Notes under the pieces: generated by a model
Told to the model about the DNA's origin: nothing
Databases searched by the model: none
What the model saw: only the letters and a program-made list of their open reading frames with translations
Assembly: GCA_013003805.1 (NCBI GenBank)
Contig: JABDII010000113.1
Coordinates: forward strand, 1-7,441
DNA from: Gemmatimonadales bacterium
Lineage (GTDB): Bacteria > Gemmatimonadota > Gemmatimonadetes > Gemmatimonadales > GWC2-71-9
Direction: 5' to 3'
DNA length: 7,441 bases
Part shown: in pieces, positions 1-6,028 of the stretch
Layout: the number at the start of each line of letters is the position of its first letter
Numbering within the stretch: the first letter of the stretch is position 1
Position numbers and translations under genes: made by a program

Positions 1-3000
1 GGTCGTCGATGGTCGACATCCTGGTGGAGCAAGCGCAGGAGTTCCATTCGCGGAACAATGCGTCGTTTGGGATCACGTTGCCGACGAGTGGCTACACGGT
101 CGATCCGCTGTTCGCCGCGTTCGGCACCGACATGGACGTCGCGTCGGCGGGCACCAACTGGGCGGGAGTGATTCTGCCGTTCGCGTTGGGCACGACCTAC
201 GACGGAGAGTTCGACCGGTTCCAGGGTTGGACCTTCGATCCCTCCATCTTCTCCAAGCCGTTCTTTGCCGGCAGCGGGTTCGTCGGGGTCAAGTACCTGA
301 AGAGCCCCACGGGAGCCGGTGCGATCCAGCTGTACAGCAACACGGAGAACGGGGGCCAGTTCGGCGACCCGCAGAACACCACCCAGTTGTACCGCTATTT
401 GTCGGGTGAGATCAGTGTTGCTGCGGGTGACGAGCCCTGTAACTCGGGCGACCCGACCTTAACGAGGATCTGCTATCTCAACAACTCCCGGCACTTCGAC
501 ATGCGGTTCTACCAGTCCTCGACCCCGCTGACGCTCGGGCCGGGTGGCTTGGGGACCATCGTCGTGTCCTACATCTTCGCCGCTCCGGTAGCCGTGGGCG
601 GCTGTATTGCGGGACCGTGCGGGGACCTTCCGCCGGGACAGCAGGTAGCTCAGGTGGGTGGCGTTGATACTCCGATTCATGGGAACGCGGCCCTGATGAT
701 CAGCCCGGGCGTGCCGATCGTGGATAGCATCGCCGGGTACCTGGGGTTCACTGAGGGCAAACTCAACAATCAAGGAGTCCCCGAGCCCATCGATGGCATC
801 GTCACGCAACCAGAGTACGATGTGGTCCCGGGTTCGCTCTTGGGTAAATCGTTGACCGCCCAGGCGATCTTCGATGCCCAGTTCCTGTTGCCGTTCTCAC
901 CGGATGCGCCGGACTTCTTCCTGGTGCCGGGTGACAATCAGGTGACGGTGCTGTGGCGGCCGTCGGCCTCGGAGAGCCAGCCCGATCCGTTCTTCGCGGT
1001 CGCGAGCGATCCCGCTAGCGCGCTGTACGATCCCAACTACCGAGACTTCGATGTCGAGGGGTACCGGGTGTATCGCGGGCGGGTAGACGCGTCGAACGAG
1101 CTGACCCTTATCGGCGAGTTCGATTACAGCGGCACCAGCATGCGGGACTACGCGGGGCAGGTCAATCCCGATCCGCTCTGCGCGCCGGAAATCGCCATCA
1201 CCACGGGCTGTGCCGTTGCGTTCGGTCCGTTCACGCCGGGCCTGCCGCGCATCGAGTTCGTGTCGGTGCCGTTGACCGGCCAGATCGTCCAGGTCAAGCT
1301 GGGTGAGCGGGCCGCCCTGGCCGACGGGACCGCGATCGTGCTGACCGCGGATACCGCGGTGACCGGCGGTGGCAGCGGGTTCTCGACGCTGTCGGATAAC
1401 GGCGTGCCGTTCGTATTCGTAGATAACGCCGTGCGGAACAACTTCCGCTACTTCTATTCGGTGACGGCTTTCGACGTCAACTCATGGCAATCGGGCCCGT
1501 CCAATCTGGAATCAGCGCGGAATACCAAGTCCGTCATTCCGGTGCGGCCGGCGTCCAACTACGAGAATTCGTCGAGCTTGACCACGGCGTTGTTCGGTCG
1601 AGGCGTCGAGTTGTGTACTGGACCTGCAGGAGACAACCCCTGCAGGGACTTGCCGATACCGGCGATCGATCCGGCGACCGGCACGTTTAGCGGCCCGATG
1701 CCGCCGGCCGACGGATGGAGCATCGCGTTCGGTGACTTCGTCCAATCGGTCATCGCGGCGCCAGGCAACTTCGCGGCTCGGCTGGACTCGGTCCAGTTGG
1801 GTAACGGTGCCTGGGGCGGGGTCCAGGATGTGTACTGGTACACCGGGATTTCCGGAAACGACCAGGTGACCTTCTCGATGGCCCATCTGGAGAACAATCT
1901 GGAAGGGATAGACGCAACGCCACCTACGGCCAACGCGTATTCGAGCTCCTTGTCGAATACCTTCGAGGCCGTGGCGATCGATGGTGGTCTGGCCAGCCGG
2001 TACGGCGGGAACAACTCGTACAAGCTGCAAGGCCAAGTCGGGATCACGTCGCCCGGCGTTTACCTGATGCAGGGAACCGGCCGGTCGTCGTCGCTCTTGT
2101 TCGCCGACGGCGTGCCGAACGAGGCGCTCTGGGACGGGAGCTTCTACGACGGGCCGCGGTGGTTCGACGGGGCCAACGAGACAGGAGCCCACCCGGCTGG
2201 CGGCAACTGTGCGCCGAACTGCGACATGACCGTCACCGGCAACTTCAACAACTCCGGCTTCCTGACGGGCGTCACCACGATTTACCAGCCCATGAACTAC
2301 ACCACCATGAACTTCTCCTATCGAGAGTTCGCGGGGGCAGGGCAGGGTGCCGCGCGCGCGGCAGACATGCGAGTGTACTGGGGCGCCGGCGGGGCGGTGG
2401 ATAGCGTCATCGACCTGACCCACAACGTCCCGGTGTCGTTCAAGGCCACAGCGGATGGGACGTGGGGCTTTCTGAGTTTCTCGGCCCAGACCGGATCGCC
2501 GGGGAGCGATATCGATGATCCCACGACCCTCTCCATCGACGACTTCCCGTGTGTGGCGCCGCTTCACTTGGACGGCAACTCCCGGGTTGGGTGCACCGGC
2601 GCGGCTGCGCCGTATGCGCTGTCAGCGACGGCCGAGCTGGGCCCGATCGGATTCGTGACGGCCGATTGGCGGGATCCAGCCAATTACTACGGCCGGACCG
2701 GGACGGGCTTCGCGATGTACATCACTGGGAACTTCTTCCTGTTCGAGATGTCTGCCTTGCCGGCGGCGGGGACCGAGTGGACCCTCCGCGACTACGCCGG
2801 TGGCGTCTACGGCGGGAAGGGCACGGACCTGACCGGCACGGTGGTGAATGATGCCGGCGATTATGGGTTCCTCTCGGCTGTCCGCCCGATGACGGCTGTC
2901 GGGGCCGAGATGCGCGCCCTCTTCGACGTGGTCAACCAGGTGAACCTGCCTACGGCAGACGACCTGTCCCAGGTCCACACGGTGCCCGATCCGTACTACG

Positions 3001-3266
3001 TGACCAGTGAGTTCGAGACCACTACGGTGTCGAAGGTCATCAAGTTCGTAAACCTTCCGGAGCGGGTGATCATCCGGATCTATTCGTCGAGCGGCGTGTT
3101 GGTGGCGCTGTTGGAGCACAACACGACGACCTTCGGTGGGTCCGAGGATTGGAACGTCCGAAACCGGAATAACCAGGTAGTCGCCAGTGGCGTCTACTTC
3201 TATCACCTCGAGTCCGGCGGCCAACGACGGGTTGGCCGGATGACCATCGTCAACTTTGCCCAGTAG
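1..3266 (+). CDS. Large exported FN3-containing protein with T9SS/FlgD-type C-terminal sorting domain, 5' partial
   Basis: Likely a secreted or surface-anchored protein. The frame is open to the window edge (two Ser codons precede the ATG at 9), and the residues after that ATG are not a signal peptide, so the true start is upstream; numbering here is from the ATG at 9. An FN3-like domain has early strands at 309-316 (DNQVTVLW) and 349-357 (VEGYRVYRG) and late strands at 479-506 (FRYFYSVTAFDVN), separated by an insert of about 100 residues. Residues 1-300 and 550-980 are unrecognised, Gly/Asn/aromatic-rich and probably beta-structured. Residues 990-1085 match the C-terminal domain of T9SS type A cargo and FlgD-like Ig proteins: VPDPYYV at 992, IKFVNLP at 1011, EDWNVRN at 1046, GVYFYHLESGG at 1061 and a closing basic beta strand. 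There are exactly twelve cysteines, in six close pairs. It sits 58 bases before a PorV-family gene, which fits a cargo role. Substrate or enzymatic activity cannot be assigned. Confidence 0.88.
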   Translation, partial: SSMVDILVEQAQEFHSRNNASFGITLPTSGYTVDPLFAAFGTDMDVASAGTNWAGVILPFALGTTYDGEFDRFQGWTFDPSIFSKPFFAGSGFVGVKYLKSPTGAGAIQLYSNTENGGQFGDPQNTTQLYRYLSGEISVAAGDEPCNSGDPTLTRICYLNNSRHFDMRFYQSSTPLTLGPGGLGTIVVSYIFAAPVAVGGCIAGPCGDLPPGQQVAQVGGVDTPIHGNAALMISPGVPIVDSIAGYLGFTEGKLNNQGVPEPIDGIVTQPEYDVVPGSLLGKSLTAQAIFDAQFLLPFSPDAPDFFLVPGDNQVTVLWRPSASESQPDPFFAVASDPASALYDPNYRDFDVEGYRVYRGRVDASNELTLIGEFDYSGTSMRDYAGQVNPDPLCAPEIAITTGCAVAFGPFTPGLPRIEFVSVPLTGQIVQVKLGERAALADGTAIVLTADTAVTGGGSGFSTLSDNGVPFVFVDNAVRNNFRYFYSVTAFDVNSWQSGPSNLESARNTKSVIPVRPASNYENSSSLTTALFGRGVELCTGPAGDNPCRDLPIPAIDPATGTFSGPMPPADGWSIAFGDFVQSVIAAPGNFAARLDSVQLGNGAWGGVQDVYWYTGISGNDQVTFSMAHLENNLEGIDATPPTANAYSSSLSNTFEAVAIDGGLASRYGGNNSYKLQGQVGITSPGVYLMQGTGRSSSLLFADGVPNEALWDGSFYDGPRWFDGANETGAHPAGGNCAPNCDMTVTGNFNNSGFLTGVTTIYQPMNYTTMNFSYREFAGAGQGAARAADMRVYWGAGGAVDSVIDLTHNVPVSFKATADGTWGFLSFSAQTGSPGSDIDDPTTLSIDDFPCVAPLHLDGNSRVGCTGAAAPYALSATAELGPIGFVTADWRDPANYYGRTGTGFAMYITGNFFLFEMSALPAAGTEWTLRDYAGGVYGGKGTDLTGTVVNDAGDYGFLSAVRPMTAVGAEMRALFDVVNQVNLPTADDLSQVHTVPDPYYVTSEFETTTVSKVIKFVNLPERVIIRIYSSSGVLVALLEHNTTTFGGSEDWNVRNRNNQVVASGVYFYHLESGGQRRVGRMTIVNFAQ

Positions 3267-3270
3267 CCCT

Positions 3271-3306
3271 TTGGGTGGGGGGCGGGCCGCTGCCCGTCCC
3301 TCCCAA
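3271..3306 (+). other. GC-rich imperfect inverted repeat (intergenic hairpin)
   Basis: The left arm 3271-3287 and right arm 3292-3306 enclose the loop CGCT. The inner stem is CGGGC/GCCCG, continued by GGG/CCC and then TTGGG/CCCAA, with a T-T mismatch and a small bulge. It begins 4 bases after the upstream stop codon and ends 3 bases before the ribosome binding site of the PorV-like gene. It has no U-tract, so it is not a canonical intrinsic terminator. Possible roles are partial termination, mRNA processing or stabilisation, or damping of downstream translation. Confidence 0.55.
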
Positions 3307-3309
3307 CAC

Positions 3310-3315
3310 GGAGAG
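3310..3315 (+). promoter_or_regulatory. Ribosome binding site of the PorV-like gene
   Basis: GGAGAG lies 9 bases before the ATG at 3325. It decides the start: an in-frame ATG at 3256 would begin inside the preceding gene and put non-hydrophobic residues before the signal peptide. Confidence 0.75.
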
Positions 3316-3324
3316 TCGAGATCT

Positions 3325-4449
3325 ATGATGCACACAACCCTCCACCGGTTGGCCCTGGCAGCGACGCTGGTCGCTGGTCTGCCTGTCGCGCTCCATGCGC
3401 AGGCGGAAGAGGTCAACCAGGACAACACGCCCTTCGGGTCGACTGCGGCAGAGTTCCTGCTTCTCGGAGCGGGCGCCCGCGGCACGGCCCTGGGTGGCGC
3501 TTTTTCGGCCTTGGTCGAAGATGTGAGCGCCTTGTACTACAACCCGGCCGGCGTGGCCTTGTTACAGGGCCCGGCGGCCATGTTCAGCACCTACGAGTAC
3601 GTGGCCGAAACCCGGTACAGCTGGGGCGGTATCGCGTTCCCCTTCTCGGGTGGCGCCCGCGCCATCGGCTTCCAGTTGGGAACCTTCGGGTTCGATGACC
3701 AGCCGGTGTACACTGCGGCCCAGCCCGAAGGCACCGGGTCGGTGTATTCGGTGAACGAGACCTTCGCGGGCATTACCTACGCGGAGAACTTCTCGGATCG
3801 GTTTAGTGCCGGTATCACGGCCAAGTTCGTCTTCGATCAGCTGGGCGACGCCGAAGGCTCGGCGTTCGCGGTTGACTTCGGAACCAACTTCCACGCCATG
3901 CTGGCCAACCATCCGGTCCGGTTCTCGTTCACCTTGGCCAACCTCGGGACCAACATGTCCTACTCGGGTGATGCGTTGAACGCGGATCTGCCGCGGGAGG
4001 CGTTGCCCGGAGAGGACGAGGTACCGAGCGTGCCGGTGGACTCCCGGCTGCGGACCAAGGCGTTCCCGTTGCCGACCATCTTCCGGGTCGGGTTGGCGTA
4101 CGACCTGGTCGCCGGCACGAACAACCGCTTGACGATTCTGGGTGACTTCAATCAGCCCACGAACAACCGGGCCGGCGCAGTTGGCGGCTTCGAATGGGCG
4201 TTGGACCAGATCGGCGAGACCGGATTCGGGGCGTCGGTCAGAGGGAGTTACAGCTACACCGGCGATCGGAACCTCGAGCCGGCAACGCTCGTGACCGCGC
4301 TGAACGATGAAGAGAACCTCGGCGGCATCGCGTTCGGCGGGGGACTCTGGTATGGGTCGGGGTCGTTCAAGGTTGGCTTCGACTACGCCTACAAGTATCT
4401 GGGCGTGCTCGGGCCGACGAACTTCTTCACCCTGAGTGTTGGTTGGTAA
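3325..4449 (+). CDS. PorV/PorQ-family outer-membrane beta-barrel protein
   Basis: Predicted outer-membrane barrel of 374 residues. The start is the first of two adjacent ATGs, behind GGAGAG. A signal peptide is visible: His/Arg n-region, hydrophobic core LALAATLVAGLPVAL, and a cleavage site near LHA|Q (residue 25). The mature protein opens with the hallmark of the PorV/PorQ (UPF0164, FadL-like) family: FLLLGAGARGTALGGAF from about residue 44, followed by DVSALYYNPAG at 66-76. Alternating aromatic/polar strands fill the rest and the last residue is Trp, as expected for a barrel C-terminal strand. The mature protein has no cysteine. In characterised T9SS, PorV is the shuttle that receives cargo from the translocon and delivers it to the attachment complex; PorQ and other paralogs have less defined roles. 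Its position directly after a C-terminal-domain cargo gene supports a shuttle or receptor role, but this copy could be a general paralog. It is probably co-transcribed with its neighbours. Confidence 0.9.
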   Translation: MMHTTLHRLALAATLVAGLPVALHAQAEEVNQDNTPFGSTAAEFLLLGAGARGTALGGAFSALVEDVSALYYNPAGVALLQGPAAMFSTYEYVAETRYSWGGIAFPFSGGARAIGFQLGTFGFDDQPVYTAAQPEGTGSVYSVNETFAGITYAENFSDRFSAGITAKFVFDQLGDAEGSAFAVDFGTNFHAMLANHPVRFSFTLANLGTNMSYSGDALNADLPREALPGEDEVPSVPVDSRLRTKAFPLPTIFRVGLAYDLVAGTNNRLTILGDFNQPTNNRAGAVGGFEWALDQIGETGFGASVRGSYSYTGDRNLEPATLVTALNDEENLGGIAFGGGLWYGSGSFKVGFDYAYKYLGVLGPTNFFTLSVGW

Positions 4450-4467
4450 GGTCTTCGGGGTACTCGG

Positions 4468-4489
4468 CGGGGGATCCTCGGATCCCCCG
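4468..4489 (+). other. Perfect 9-bp intergenic hairpin with CTCG tetraloop
   Basis: Stem 4468-4476 pairs perfectly with 4481-4489 around the loop CTCG (4477-4480). The outer part is five G-C pairs plus a closing C-G, and the inner part is GATC. It lies between the PorV-like stop codon (4447-4449) and the GWxTD start (4517). It is followed by a GC-rich run, including GGGGCCCC at 4493-4500, and not by U residues. It may attenuate, stabilise or process the transcript; an ordinary intrinsic terminator is unlikely. Confidence 0.6.
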
Positions 4490-4516
4490 ACCGGGGCCCC
4501 AAGGTATTGGTGGTAG

Positions 4517-5968
4517 ATGATGATGCGCCGTCTCGCACTGGCAGTGGCTGGTGCCGCGTTTGGGATGCTGCCAGCAGCGATTGCGACCGCTTACGCGCAG
4601 GGCGGCCCGGTCGTGCACACAGTGCGGTTCTATCGGGCCGAGCACCAGCACACTCGGTGCAAGGCGTTTGTGGCCATTCCGTATGCGCTCCTCGAGCCGG
4701 CTGCCGGGAGCCCCGGAATGCATCTGAGTTATCAGGTTGAGGTCCGGATAGCGGATAGCACGGGCCTCACGCTTCACGAGGAAACGTGGAGCGGGCGAGC
4801 CCCGGTGGCCGTCGGTATGACGGACGCCCATGCGCTCGAGGTGCTGGAGTTCCCGCTGGCCCCGGGAAAATACCAACTCGAAGTGGCTGTAACTGATTCG
4901 GTGACCGGGCGGCGCTTCGCCACCCAAACGAGTTTGGAGGCCTTTTCCGCCGGCCCGGTTGCCTCGGACCTGTTGTTGTCGCCCGAAATGCGGGTTGCCA
5001 CCGAGGCGGACAGCGTTCCCGGCGCGGGCCAGATCCTGTTCGGGAACACGCTGGTGACGCCGGCCGTGGAATTGGTTCTTACGCCGCTCCGCACCAAGGC
5101 GTACTATCTGCTCGAGGCCTATGCGGAGGAGGAGGCCAGCGGGACGATGGCCGTCGCCATCATGACGGAAACCGGGCAGGTGGTGGTACGAACACCGCCC
5201 ACCACGGTCGGGGTCCCGAGCGGCGGGGGGGTCCTCAAGGGCCAGATGGACTTGGCCGGACTGCCCGAGGGGTCGTACCAGATGCGGGTCTCCCTCACGC
5301 TGGGGGATCAGGCGGTCGAACGAACCCTCCCGTTCCGGATGCAGGGAATGCACGCGGCGTTGGTGGCGGACTCGGCCCGCCGAGCGGCCGAGCGAGTGGG
5401 AGACGCGGGATACTTCGCGGCCATGGGCGAGGCGGAGTTGGACGCCGCCAAGGAGCCCTTGGACTACATCGCCGAGTCCAAGGACAACTTGAAGATCTAC
5501 GACGATCTGTCGCTCCAGGCGAAGCGGAGGTTCCTAGCGGAGTTCTGGCAACGGCGAGATCCGACGCAGGGAACCGACAAGAACGAGAATCGGGAACAGT
5601 TCTATGCGGCGATCGCCTACGCGGATCTGCACTTCACCGAGCCGGGACGCCGTGGACGAGAGGGCTGGCGAACGGACCGCGGACGGGTGTTTGCGAAGAA
5701 TGGCGCGCCGGAGGACAGTCTGTCTCGCACCCGGACGGGCAAGGCCCCCCCGTACTCGGTCTGGCGATACTCGAGCGGCAAGAACCGGTACTACATCTTT
5801 GCGGACCGTACCGGCCTGGGGAACTATCAGTTGATGCACACCAACGACCTCAAGGAGGCTTCCCGGGGTGGTTGGCAAGACATCGTGACCACCGAAGCGG
5901 TCATCGATATCAGCCGTTGGCTCGGTATCGACTTCCTACGGGAGGATAGGCTGAACCCGGAATTCTGA
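4517..5968 (+). CDS. GWxTD domain-containing exported protein
   Basis: A 483-residue protein of the GWxTD family, whose biochemical role is not established. The start has three consecutive ATGs (4517, 4520, 4523). The weak GGTGG at 4509-4513 is only 3 bases from the first but 6 or 9 from the next two, so one of those may be used. A signal peptide follows (Arg-Arg, then a hydrophobic core) with a likely cleavage at AYA|Q, residue 27. Residues about 30-145 and 150-285 look like two beta-sandwich units, each ending in a similar strand (LAPGKYQLEV, LPEGSYQMRV). The C-terminal GWxTD domain covers about 300-483: an alpha-helical lead-in, FWQRRDPT at 343-350, the signature GWRTDRGRVFAKNGAPED at 383-400, then YSVWRYSSG and a YYIFADRTGLGNYQL strand. 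A single cysteine is at residue 48. GWxTD genes are known from Bacteroidetes, Acidobacteria and Gemmatimonadota, and this one lies 67 bases after a PorV-like gene. A periplasmic accessory role is inference. Confidence 0.9.
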   Translation: MMMRRLALAVAGAAFGMLPAAIATAYAQGGPVVHTVRFYRAEHQHTRCKAFVAIPYALLEPAAGSPGMHLSYQVEVRIADSTGLTLHEETWSGRAPVAVGMTDAHALEVLEFPLAPGKYQLEVAVTDSVTGRRFATQTSLEAFSAGPVASDLLLSPEMRVATEADSVPGAGQILFGNTLVTPAVELVLTPLRTKAYYLLEAYAEEEASGTMAVAIMTETGQVVVRTPPTTVGVPSGGGVLKGQMDLAGLPEGSYQMRVSLTLGDQAVERTLPFRMQGMHAALVADSARRAAERVGDAGYFAAMGEAELDAAKEPLDYIAESKDNLKIYDDLSLQAKRRFLAEFWQRRDPTQGTDKNENREQFYAAIAYADLHFTEPGRRGREGWRTDRGRVFAKNGAPEDSLSRTRTGKAPPYSVWRYSSGKNRYYIFADRTGLGNYQLMHTNDLKEASRGGWQDIVTTEAVIDISRWLGIDFLREDRLNPEF

Positions 5969-6016
5969 GCGCTCACTGAGGCTTCTTAACGCTGGATTTG
6001 GAATTCGATCACGAAC

Positions 6017-6022
6017 GAGGGG
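6017..6022 (+). promoter_or_regulatory. Ribosome binding site choosing the lipoprotein start
   Basis: GAGGGG abuts the ATG at 6023 with no spacing but stands 6 bases before the in-frame ATG at 6029. The second ATG is therefore the better start; it also gives the more typical lipoprotein leader, beginning Met-Asn-Arg. Confidence 0.6.
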
Positions 6023-6028
6023 ATGAGT

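Noticed and set aside
1623..1646. CCTGCAGG repeated twice with 8 bases between (self-complementary)
   Set aside because: It lies inside the coding region for the C536/C545 loop, is short, and is plausibly chance given coding constraint.
2348..2363. 16-base perfect palindrome rich in CG
   Set aside because: It encodes an Ala/Arg stretch (GAARAA) with GC-ending codons, so low complexity explains it.
1512..2567. 351-residue open frame on the - strand inside the cargo gene
   Set aside because: It is a shadow of the + frame, with biased Arg/Val/Gly composition and no plausible leader or family.
4427..5353. Long open frame on the - strand opposite the PorV/GWxTD junction
   Set aside because: It is opposite well-supported genes, is rich in Arg/His/Gly, has no recognisable domain, and reflects the high GC at third positions of the + strand genes.
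5966..5975. TGAGCGCTCA palindrome over the GWxTD stop codon
   Set aside because: It has no loop and only 5 bp per arm; too small for a terminator or a confident operator.
5959..6006. GGAATTC repeated 41 bases apart around the GWxTD/lipoprotein gap
   Set aside because: A seven-base repeat is expected by chance, and no promoter-like spacing was found around it.
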